DNA of 49,742 nucleotides, taken from the NCBI GenBank assembly GCA_026260175.1, contig JAKCWW010000135.1, forward strand, positions 1 through 49,742. Direction: 5' to 3'. This DNA is from Reticulitermes lucifugus. Its lineage: Eukaryota > Arthropoda > Insecta > Blattodea > Rhinotermitidae. Both the position numbers and the translations under genes were made by a program. Positions 1 to 12,700 of this stretch are shown here, one piece after another. The notes below the pieces were generated by a model. That model saw nothing but the letters and a program-made list of their open reading frames with translations. It did no database searches and had not been told where the DNA came from. Within the stretch, counting starts at the first letter, position 1. Every line of letters begins with the position of its first letter.

Positions 1-34
<34 letters not shown>

Positions 35-658
35 TATTTAAGACTTATTGCTTTTCCACTACAACAATGGTTAGGCAAACACGCCTCAATGTTATACATA
101 CATTGCCTGCTGTTCTTTTTTCATGTAAGAAGTACATGTGTAAATACCATGCATGATACCTTCTTTCTTAAAAACTGCACATGTCATTGTCATGTTCAAA
201 GACCTCCAAACACACCTATCTGAAGTAATACAGCATCTCCCCACGTCCTCACTTACACAAGGAGTTCCAATATTCATCTGTGCAGTTGTGCCTGCCATAA
301 TGATCAATACCAAGTTTCAAGGGAATTGTGAATTAAATGTCAAATGATGGTCACAGGTGCCTGGGACCAAAGGATGTGAACATCACATGATGTCTACAGT
401 GCTGACACACAGCAGCATGCAGCGTAAAAATATTGTACTTTCAATATCTTCTGCTTATTTCAGATATGGATTCAATTTTTAATTAAATTCATGTATAACA
501 AGCAGCAATAAACCCATCTATAAGAGGATTAAAAATACGAGATCTTGCTAAATCAGAAACCCAGGATCAGTCCGAGGAAAATACTAGTCAGACATTCCAA
601 AATTTTAATTCATGATAAGCATGCTTATTATATTCACTGTGGCTAACTTTTAACTCAC
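1..658. other. Left edge, Ocrl intron
   Basis: Positions 1-31 are a (CA)n microsatellite cut by the window edge. The rest is AT-rich. No RhoGAP-like coding sequence was seen on the minus strand. It is taken as intron sequence upstream of the missing last exon(s). Confidence 0.6.
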
Positions 659-770
659 CAATGGTCTTTGTGTCAAGGCCATTGTCACTCATGTGACACA
701 GCACTTCTTGCAAGAATGCACACAGGTATAAGAACACATTTTTGCGATGCTCTGGTAGTTGCATAACAAT
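659..770 (-). CDS. Ocrl: Ocrl exon p: RhoGAP-like domain, last exon in window
   Basis: Acceptor GTTTTAG|ATT, donor ACCATTG|GTGAGT, phase 0 to 1. Encodes [20 protein letters not shown] and [17 protein letters not shown], matching [20 protein letters not shown] of human OCRL. The expected next segment (an LFTSLLLRPP-type stretch to the stop) does not occur in 1-658, so the gene continues beyond the left edge. Confidence 0.95.
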
Positions 771-3700
771 CTAAAACACAGAATGAATAAGTATCAAACA
801 CCATCAATGATACATAATTTTAATTTATTGTTAAACAAAAGGTGGGCTCTGAGACACAGCAACGCACCTTCAGGTTCCACAATATGCAGGAAATTTCTTG
901 ACTACCTGAGGAACTATTAGCGCTTCAAGGACTCTGTTCCATGGAGTTAGTTTGCTAGTTAACCATAAAACTGTCCATCACAAAAACCAACCACCATAAC
1001 GTAGTGATCTATATTGTCAGCATGCATTTTCTGGCTTCAGTGGTTAATTATTTTATCTGACAACGACTGCTTGCCACTTCAGTCAGCTCATTTTTCACAC
1101 TAATGTAGCCCACTCAGCTGACCACCCACACATGTGGCATAGTAGTAGCACGAGGTGACAAATGGAAATTGTCAGATAAATTAGTGACCCTATGTATGTC
1201 ATTCCATTCTATTCCATTTCAAGCCTTCCTTTAAAAAATGATCAACACTTAAACTACTATTGTGGATTTTCATCTACTCACTGCTGTTAAGTTTTGTTCA
1301 TATGGTTAAAACACCTGAAAAACAGAGGCTGCAAGAGGAATGCAGAAATTGTGCCCCTACAGCACAAAAAATATTTACTAGGATGTAAACCACACTGACA
1401 AGTCAAAAGAAAGTTTAAGCCGTTTAATGATAAGACACAAATCTTCATCCTTGCTTATACCGTATATGTAGCGTAATATTGTTACTTTCCATTTCGTATA
1501 AAAATAATCACAACGAAAAAGTAAATACACTCCCACACTCAAGTCTTCCTCACTGTGGTATTTAAGAGAAACAGGCCACTCTGTTACATACACGACAGAC
1601 AGATGGACATACAAAAATATACACAGGAATATAGTGAAAACATAAGGCAGCCATTCAATTTCAATTAGTTTATTTTTCAGGAACAGTTTCTAAAATGTTA
1701 GATAATATGTAAAAAATTAATGAATGTTAAAAACAGCCACAAACAGTAGTGCAGCCTGCATCAGGCACACACCCAAAGGCTGGGGGGGGTTTGAAGGCTG
1801 CAGCAGACCCCAAAACAAAATTAAAAAAAAACACACACACATTTTGTAGACATGACGACATCAAACGTTTTACACAATTTACTCTTCAGCTGAAATCAGC
1901 TGATGACTAGTACATACATTGGAATTTTAAATAATAAAATAAATTTAGGAAGTCTCAGAGGAACTTAAAAAACAAGAAGATTAGACCTTGTAATTTAAAT
2001 TTAGTAAGTCATGGAAAAGGCAGTTTATATTTATATGTGTATAAACTGCAGTTGTAAAGAATGTTATGTTACAGTTATATTTATGATTAGATTTTTATAA
2101 CATAGTTTTAAAAATCCAACACAAATTATACATAGCCTCAGGGTCCGCCACCACCATGAAAAATTCTAGGTGCATGCCTGGCCTGCATATAAGCTCCTTG
2201 GTAACAATAAAGTGATATCACAGCCACACAAATTCATAAACAAGTCCCTCAATCAGTTTGAATAAATCACATAATAATAGCAAATATATGGTAAAAAACA
2301 AGGCAGCTATTTAATTTAAATTTGTTTATTTTTTCAGGAAGTTTCTAAAATATTAGATAATATGCACAAAATTAATTAAAGGTACAGTGGTATGACTTAC
2401 ATGTAAGCTCTTTGGTCATAACAAAGTGAATCACAACCACATAAATTCACATACAATTGACTAAGCCTATTTGAAACAATCATATCATGACAAGAAATAT
2501 AATCACTTACTTACTTATTTACTAAGACCACTGTAAGCAATAACATGGACAGAATCATAATTCATGAGTTGTGCTTGAAGGTTCAAAAATAGCTGTCTTT
2601 AAAATATGATAAATAATCACAGAACTACCAATACATATACAGTATTCCATACTGCATTAAATGTGATTCAAATTACATATTGACACAATGCAGCTATCTC
2701 AATGCTCAATTTCAATTATCCCAAGTCAACCATCTCAGTGTAAATTTCATCCCTTGCAGATTTTTCTCAGTTTATTGTTCCAATCTAGCACTCCTCCAAG
2801 AAACCTGAAATGGGAGTTTCACCGTATTTGAAGATTTCTCATACAAAACTTACACATTACAAATAACTTCCATTGCTTGTCAGTACCACATATTGTAGCA
2901 CGTAATATAGGCAAGCATTTTGCACTATAAATGTCATGTCAAGAAATCCATCCACTTCTGACCAAATATCAACAGTATTCGTAATGAAAGGACACTGATA
3001 AAGTTCTATATTCATAATCGCCATTAAACCAGAAAAAAATGGTACCCTCACTCAGATCATTCATGGATGCCACTTTAATAAGGACTATATAAAATTCTTT
3101 TTAATACATGCAAGCCACTTTAGATAAATGCCACAGAACTTACTTCAGTAAATATTTTGCTGTACATAATCTTTTGGTATGATCAGCCATTTCTGATAAC
3201 TTCATACATTTTTGAGACAATACTAAAGAACTCTACTGCACATGTCTGAAAGTAATATCTCTATAAATGACAACTTGATTACTACAGTTAGCAGTGAAAG
3301 ACATGAGATGGCTGATGTCTATACACAGAACTCCGCTCTCAATCAATGAACCACATAACAAGTGAAGTGACAGTATCCTATGTAAAGAAAATCTCTGACA
3401 AGTAAAGTCCTACTTATTTAAGAAGGTTCAGCGACATCTATATTATTACTTAAATATCAATATACCATCTGTAGAACATCAATATTAATATTACAGATAT
3501 GGTACTTTCATATATACCCCTGGTCAATGTAATAAATAAAGAAGGCCTTGTACGCAAAAGCTACACTTCACAAGTAGCACAATCTTCCAGATCATAAATT
3601 CCACAAACAATTCCACTACACTGCCTATGTAACAACTTGATTCAAATTTTAATATTCCCATATTTTGACTATGAAATTACAGGAGAGACATATGGCTATA

Positions 3701-6700
3701 CTAAGCCATTCTACCAAGAATATTGCTCTTCTTATGTAACAAGATGAACTCTATCTTGATTTTAACTGACAATAACTTTATTATGTTTATTGTATATTAC
3801 TTATCAATTACTTCATAGCCTGACAATGGCTTACAGTTAGCTGAAACATGTAGCTATATCAACTACATCAATAAATGAAACAGCTGTACTTGATTTGTTA
3901 ATACTAATATTACACACAACGGGATGAACAATATAAAGATTTATGAAATGCATCTCAGTACACACCACAAAATGTTATACTGTTCGAATGCTTGTTATTA
4001 CCACAGAGGAACCTAATAAGCTACCATCAACCCTGATATTCTCAAGGACATTTTCTCGTCACTTCTTCAAATATCTGACTGAAGTTTGAAGATTCAGTAA
4101 TATGTGATAAGGTAACATACTACTAATGACTTCCCTGGTGGTAAGGTGGCCATAACATGAAGGTGGCTACTAACCCCACCTGGTGCTGGGTTAAGAACAA
4201 GAGGAGCTATACCTCTGCTCCACCACATATGCCTTCATGGCATGTAAAGAGACAACTTACTCCATTTTACTATTAATGATTACACAATTTTTTTTTCTCA
4301 TTGAAGCCAGTTCAGAAAATTTCCATGATTTCAGTCACGTTTTCCTCAAAAGATGAAACTGTTCTTATAATACAAGAATCATGGTTGGCACACATAATGC
4401 TTTCCATTTACCACACAAAACTGATTCTACATCAGTTAACTACAACAGAAGCCACGATGTTCCAACAGTTACCTGGAACTGAAAACTACATAACTCATTT
4501 TCTGTATCTGATGCAACCTTCTACAAATAATCTGTACATGAAGAAATGACGGTTTCAAGAAAACTCAAATTTTATTGTTATCCCTTAAATAACCATTCTT
4601 CACACTCCAGCATATCTGCATCCCATTCATTTCTGAGTTCACACCTACTCCTGTAGCATCCCTTAAAATATCCATTCTTCACACTCCAGCTTATCTTTAT
4701 TCCATTCATTTTTGGTGTTCATGCTGTACCTGAAAATGAACAACAACACTTCACAACTTGTGATATACTGCCTCTGTAATAAAGTACAAATTATATCAGG
4801 ATTGAAACAAAATGTCAACTTACATGAGAAATTGTGTTGCTATTTCTTGTAAGGCCTTTGTGCTGTGTTATAATACAGTAGGCACTGCAGGTTGTTTAAA
4901 AAAGAAAACCACACATTTTGATTAAACCTCATGTTGTGCCCTATGAACACATAACATTTATATCACTTGGCTTGTTGATTCCACAAACTCACTCATGTCC
5001 ACAGTATATACCTTCCCCACCAGATGCCAGGCCTGTGCTGTAAGCTGAATCTCCACAACACAAGCAGTTGGACAAAAACAAAGGTGCTACACTTCACAAA
5101 AAGTCAATGAGGTGATACATTAGTAATAGAAAATTAAGACACCATGTCACATTTACACCGAGAAATTTCCGCCAAAATAATTTCAACACACAAGTGACTT
5201 AAAATATATGAGTATATCACAGTGCAAACTCTGCTTAAAAGTATGTACCCCCATTTAATGAATTGCTGGGGGATTAGAATATATTTCACTAAATCGAGGT
5301 TTTCATTTAATGGAGGTTTTCAATTAATATGGAACTATTGTTGGGACATGAAAAAATCATCACTAAATCCGGGATTTCACTAAATGCGGGAACATTAAAT
5401 CGGGGTTTTACTGTAATTTTTATGCTATTTCAGTGCACACACTTCTTATCAGAAATTGCTGTTATAACTTATAACAGCTCTATCTTAAAAGTAAATCTTT
5501 GAATTCCAGAATTATGTACCACACTTGAAATACAATCAAATCTGGGAATTCAACAAATCATATAGTCTGAGGCTCACCTGTTTGCACTGCAGGTAGTTGC
5601 TAGCGGCACCGAGACAGATGCTGTGAAGATTATAGGGGATGACAGGCTCAGCAGTAGACTCCAACAATAACAGCAATGCTTCTGCCACTGAATGGATGCT
5701 GCCAGCTAAAAGTGTATTCAGGAAATGCAACAACGTATCAAACAAAGAGTACATGCTAGTACCGCAGAATCAATTAAACATTTTCCAAGAGGTCAATCTA
5801 AACTACCTACTAAGAATGAGAATGAAGCTATTTCTAGATTAAAAAATATTTTATTAAAAATAAATCTGTATTTTATTCCACTGTAATGTTTTGTTTGAAA
5901 TGAGGTACTCATAAAACAAATGGTTGCAGCATACTATGCACTATGCTATACTATGCACTAAATCACAGAGTCTGATTTCAATCAAATGTGCAAAATGCAG
6001 GCACATTTTGGAATGACTAGACAAAATTGAGTGCAAAATGATATCGTTCAAGAAAAACACTATACAAATAGAAAGCAAAATGCTGTGACATTACTCTTAT
6101 GAAGAGAGCAGTAAATATCCAAAGTAATTTCTTCACCAACACCAATTAGCAGGCAATGAAAAAAGGGAGACTTACACCACAGTAGTTAAAAGTGATGAAG
6201 GTAAAGAATGAGAAAGAATGTGACACAAGATGACTGGAATGAATGACAATTATGTATGTGAATAGAGAACTCATGAAAACAGAAAAAATACAAGGACATG
6301 TAAAGTCTTAATAAACACACATCCATGTTGCATGTTTTTATTTCACACCATTTTCTCAACTGCGTGGTTTACATATTAATGTCTGATTGTCTTCTTGTCT
6401 GACAACAATGTCAGAAAGACTGCATGGCTATTCCAAAGAACCAAGATGCAAGCAGTTATACTCCTAATACCTAATTTCCTGTCTGGAACTAATTTAAACT
6501 ATTTTTCTAATATATGCCTGAGATGGCAAAAAAATCATTCAAATCAAAGGATACGCATGGGGTCTGGGGAACCATTGTCCAGCCAGTTACGTATCTGCAG
6601 AAGCTCCGAGTTCAAGCCAGGCTGTTCAAAGAGGTGTGGCTGCTTGAGGCCATGTCGGTAAAGATGATCTACCAGGAACCAGATTTCCTTGGGTATGGGA

Positions 6701-9700
6701 TATGGATCCTGCGTGCTGGTCACCTCTTTTGCATTCTCCTATAGTTTAAACCCAATCCATAACACAACTATTGATAAAGTGAAACTTAAGAATGTTGTTA
6801 ATCCTTTACAGTAGGAGCTCTCAAACCTAAAGCCATCACATCAAATGTGATATGTGGGCCCACACACACTTATATAATAGGCTTATAATATCACTCTGTA
6901 GAATGACAAGAAGTCCCCACCTAAAGTAAACATTTCAATTAAAGCACTTTAAGTGAATGATTGACAACTTCCATCAATTAAATGTGAAATATGACTGCAC
7001 ACAATTCAATACAATTGATTTAGTGAGAATACATTTTGAAAGAAACTTTGAATTATCTCATGTGGATTGTAATATGACCAAGGGTTTGATTGGTAATACC
7101 ATCATGATGAAACTGAAATCAATTCTGGAAAAAAAAAAAATGTAATTTGTATGATGTGGCTGTCCATCAGTCTACAAAATTATGGCATGGTCTCCTAATA
7201 AAAGTTATTGCACTTCATAATCTTGTAGGTGTAAAGACAATACACTACACACTTGTCCCTACATGTGATAATGGAAGAGAGGAAACTGTGCAAGCACCAA
7301 TAAAACGTGTCCGCTGAATGGTACCAAATACCACTACATCTTCCCTCTGAAGCCACTGCTGCTCATTTTCTGCATTAGCTTGCACAAAACAACACGCCTC
7401 TCTTGAAATTCTGCTCACAGTGTCCACTAATACATTTTGATGTGGAATACTGCAATTCAAGAACCACTGTCAATATTCCACTAGTGGCCCTGTCACTTCC
7501 ATTACAAAACCCGTATCAGCATATTCCTCCCAGTGAGTGCAAAATACATTTCACTTAATATACCTGTATCCCTCCCGCCACCTACGTGTGCAGGTACACA
7601 TGCACGCACGCGCACACGCACACACACGCACACACAACCTCACCAGTCAAATAAAACAATCAGACTGAGAATAAACATGTAACACTTGTGCTAGCATGCT
7701 ACACTATACCTTGCCTTGATGATGTTCATTAATCTAGTTATAGTGTACAGGACACTTTTTGCTTAAAAAGACCTGCAGAATATACACCCATGAAACTGCA
7801 GGTAAAAGTTTCACTGCATGAGTTTGCACAAAGTATGCCTCACCTACAATGCTGGTACCTACAATACAAAATGAACACGCACCAGCTCCATGAGCTTGCC
7901 AACAGGAATCTCTCTAACTGGGACACTGATGAACACAAGAGCTTCAATGGAAGAGCCAAAACAGCTGCGCTCATACGTTCCTGTACACAAAAATAGTTAC
8001 ACATGTATCAGAAGCACACAGTTTACACATATTTAACTCATTCTTGCAGAGCTTTATATTCTGGTTAATCTGTGGTATGGTAAAACCTCACTGTAATGAA
8101 TTTCTCTGGACTGACAAATTATATCTATCACAAAGAATCTGTATCATAATAAAATAATAAAAGACAAAAAAAAATGCATTCATAACATAAGATTTGTTGT
8201 TTCTGCAAAGGTCAGTACACTTTTGTCACATAAATGACACACTGCTAATTTGTTGTGATATTTGCATATGTAATAACAATTGGTCTGCTATTACAACACA
8301 AACTACAAAAACAGCAAACAGAAGTAGAATGCGACAATTGTTATAGTCAAGTCTGGTCTGCATGACACAGCACATGTTGGTGATGCACCCCCCAATTTCA
8401 AACATGCTGCAATACATGTGAAAGAAGCCATTATCATCCTGCACAACATCATGTACGTGAAGTCAGTGACAATACAGTCATTGATGGAGCAGTTCCTGCC
8501 AACTGGTGAACCCAGTATGAACACTTTTGCTGTGTTCTGCATGTGTGTAAACACACACAATGAGAGGTTACTCCTAGTTTACAAAAACTATGCCATGTCT
8601 CCAAGAATTAAGGTGTAATTTTATTTCAGAAGTAAGGGTTAATGCCAATTCATGAAAGTCTGCAATGGAATCCAAAACACACAGCTAATTTTAATCATAC
8701 ATAATTGATAGACATAACCTAATCAAAATATTAAAACAGACTGCAGAAAACTAATCCTTGCAGGCAGGTATTGTTGATACAAATAATGCAATGTACCTGT
8801 AACAGTTATGAAGATATCCTTCCCACCCTCCAAATGTAACACCAGTATGTCATACAACTTGTCTTCACCTGAGTTCAGTTTGAATGCAGATTTCTTATCA
8901 ACGAACACTTCAAGCTTGATGTCACATTTCTCTCCTGTCAATATAAAGACCATAAATTACATCCCATTTGGTGTCCGATATTCTGATACAACAGTGGTCT
9001 CATTGTCTAGGGTGAAAAGATCCAAAACCCATGAAGATAACACCACTACATTGTCTCAAAACATCAGGAACCAAAAACCCAGTGACACAATGTTACATCC
9101 CAGAAGAACTGACACCTCATCCACACCGCTGCAAAAACCTACAAATTTATATCCCATTTGTCTCTTATGCTGAGTTCAGAAAAAGGAAACCTAACCCAAA
9201 CAAACAAACACATAACTCCATGGGGCAGACTCCTTCCTGCAAACCTGACAATTATGCTGCTACTCAAGAAATTACTCATCTTTATGGAAACCAAAAATTG
9301 ATTACCCTGATCACAACAGCCCATCACGGTTTCCTAAATAAGCCAGACCTGCATAACTTTTGTCCACTCATGCACTCTATTCCTTTAAATCCATTTTAAT
9401 ATATATTAGCCTCCTATCTATGCTTAGGTCTTCAAAGATGTCAACCCTTCGTTTTCTAACCATAATTTTATATATATTCATTATCTTTTCCATGTGTGCA
9501 ACACATCCCACTCAGCTCATTCTCCTTGACTATACCACCCTCATAATAATAAGGGGAAAAGAGAGCACATTACAAAGCTCCTGACTGCACATTTTCTCCA
9601 GCCATCTGCCACTTCCCCTCATATAAAATATTCTCCTCAGCAAACTGTTCTAAAACACCCAAACAGCCCAAAATGAGATACCATGGAACTGTGCACTAAC

Positions 9701-12700
9701 TTTCCTAAGAACATCTTACCCTCCCACAATATTTTGTTGTTCCCAATGTCTTCTGATATACCCTTGGACATAAGATGCACACACCTCAGGAAGAAAGGGG
9801 CACCTTAAACTCCAGAAAATATGGTATATAATCACGACCTTCATAGTTCCTAGGTTAAAACTAAGTTTTCTACATTACATTTAGGGATGAGGGGGTGAAA
9901 AGGGAGGAATACCCTACTGATTTACTCCAGCTAGTAACAAAGTTATATTATATACACAGCACTAATCATGTTACATCCATAAAATGTCCGAACTTTGGGA
10001 AACAACTTTGGAAAAATTTTAATGCAATTAAAATCTCTGGGTATGGACAGATACTGTCAAAGTCAAAAATATCTGTGACCATCATAACATAACTCTTTAT
10101 AAATATACCATCTTCCCACATTTCCACACATTACCTGGCATGATAAATCCAGAGTATGGTTCAATATTGAGCCAATCCTTGCAGTAGCTTGAATCATCCA
10201 GCTTCTTAATGAATTCAAATGTCACTGGAACCTGAGATGAAAGTGAGAAATGTCAGGCAAGTGAGAAGTGTCAGGCAACATTTCACATTCATATGTGCTA
10301 CATTCATACAAGTACACTGATAGCTTACATTTACATAATAGGGAGAGGATGGAAGAAAGAAAAAAATAATTTCATAAAAATGTAATACACTGAAATTTTA
10401 TGAAAACATTCCTTCAAGAACACTTTTACAATTAGTGTTCAGAAGGGACAAAAAATGCCGCAGCTCTTCAAATATTCCAAGAAATACATCAACTTTACTG
10501 GCCTCTGCAAGCCAAATGAAGGAAGCCATTTTTTAGGTTGAAGCAACCATAAAGCAGATGACACTACTCTCTGTAAAAAGATAAAATGTGTCCAAAGACT
10601 GGTGAGACTAACCAACAAATACACTTCACTACTACCACCACCACCAACACGACCACCACCACCACCGCCACCTATGCCACTGATGCCACCACCACTACCA
10701 CCACATATTCAAACTTCATTTCACACATCCCATTGTGACACTTATAAAGAACACAATATATACAGTGTATATGCAGGTAATGCTTACTCTATCCTCCAAA
10801 AACATATCCTATTATTCAAAATCCAGAAAACATTCAGATTTTACAAGAAAACAGAGAATGTTGCAATAAATCCAAGAACCACAAAATAACACCCAATAAC
10901 AACTACACAATCGAGATCACCAAGGAAACATAAAATAGTGTTTATACCTACAAATGGATGATAAGAATTTTATGACTTTCTAAAAAACTTATCCTATGTA
11001 CAAGAATGAGATCTCACATTAATTACAAGTTTCTATACATACAATTTGCTCAAAGCATTTTTATAATTGATACCTGATGATGGCCCTTTGCAGCTGAAAT
11101 ATGATGTATGTTTGAAATTAAGAAAAGTATGATGTGTGTGGAGATTTAGTTTATATATTACCTTCTTTGCTACAAATTCAGTTCATATTATCTCTTGTCA
11201 CTGCTCTTTCACCTCAAAAATAAACAGTTCTGCAACTGATATATTACTACACCACTTGCACTAACCTGTCCTGTGTTCGCAATAATAAGATCTCGAGTCT
11301 GTGACTCCAAGTAGTGGACAGTATCAAAAATCACTTCTGTGTTGTCCACCATCACCTGGGGCAGGAACTCATTCTCCAGTTTATCTAACTTTTTCATCAC
11401 CTCTTCATGTATTTTGCGATACTTAGTAGCATCTATTACACGGATCTGAGAAGACAAGAAACAGACCCTGAAATAAGATATGAGAGCTGGATATTAAATA
11501 ACAAGGCTGTGTGCAAATCCAGACCTTCTCTGTTGATCACCAAAGCAAATACACATTAGTTACCACCAAGCATGTAGCCTTTATAAAAACAAGTATTGTT
11601 TTTATAACAAAGAACAATTGTGACAACTGCATATATTTGGTATACTGAGTTAATGTAACACAATGGAATGTTGTCTGTTAAAACAGTCCCTTAGTCACTT
11701 ACAGAAACTAGACCGGTTTCCATGCATTATACAAAAACTCATTACAATATGCCTGCTTAGTGTCAATCCCAGCCAAAACCTGAAACCAATAACATGATTA
11801 CTTCTCTTTGTTTTTCAGTCATAATGATTTCCCATTAACATTATTAAATGCTTTTGATTCATCTACCAATTTTTCACCTTGTTATAGTGGATTCAATCCA
11901 TCCAATTAATCACCATCCATGCATTAAATTTACAAATTAACCTAATTCTTACCTGAGAGTCAAAGAGAGAACTCACTGGTTTATGGTCACTGATACGAAG
12001 TTCTGGGTGGCTTCTGTATGCAATCTGTGTGATTCCATCCCCCTTCCAAAGAATGCGATCACACCAAGCCGGTGCCCGGTTCTTTTCACTATACACATAC
12101 ACAAACAGACACTCTCCTAACACCCCAGTAAATACGTACAGATCAACTTACAGAAACAAAGTTTATATATTGGACTAAGTTCCACTGAAAGTAATCATCC
12201 AATATTCTTGCCACCCTTTCAAAGCCACTATTCACTAACCTACTGCAGCTCAAGGGTCCTGACAAACGCTGTCATCTGTTCACGCCTTCCACACTATATC
12301 ACATATCGTAATACACAGCTACAACAATGAAGAAGGATAACTTAAATGTTTCTTTCTAGTCTGTTGAACTCCTTCTAAACATGATTTCAGGCTTCCGCTG
12401 CGATGTTGATGAGAACTGTGCTCTTCTGGGATATTACGCAGCGGCGAGCGGTAATTGTTTACCAACGTTTTGGGACAACATGTTGGTTCCATCCTCACTC
12501 TTGACCCATGAAGATGGGACCAACACGTTGCCCAAAACTTCGGTAAACAATTACCACACAACGCCGCGTAATATCCCAGAAGAGCGCAGTTGTCCTTCTA
12601 AACAGACTGCCATAAGAAACAAATGCTGCTCAACTAAATGGCCACATTTTCATCTTAAGAGTGAAAAATGGCACACAGCTTAGTTGTTTTGGCTTTACAT

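Larger units (their letters stand above)
771..5577. other. Ocrl intron between exons o and p (4.8 kb)
   Basis: No coding exon is supported here. It holds an RTE-like LINE tail (about 885-970), a hammerhead-like motif (about 3816-3856), a SINE 3' remnant (about 4130-4246), a pogo-like repeat (about 5225-5417) and two similar AT-rich segments around 1660-1710 and 2305-2360. Confidence 0.6.
8935..10134. other. Ocrl intron k-l, repeat-rich
   Basis: Holds a foldback-family copy (8985-9115), a decayed RTE-like LINE remnant (9385-9680) and a short DNA-transposon-like fragment (about 9765-9825). Two overlapping 121-122 codon frames at 8808-9399 lie on the strand opposite the gene, partly across repeats, and are not taken as genes. 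Confidence 0.55.

Noticed and set aside
8808..9399. Two overlapping 121-122 codon plus-strand frames
   Set aside because: They run antisense to Ocrl exon l and through a foldback copy; no domain seen.
10602..10889. Proline-rich plus-strand frame
   Set aside because: Produced by the (CCA)n tract; no family match.
12319..12683. Open frames on both strands
   Set aside because: Mirror-image translations of the foldback element's inverted arms.
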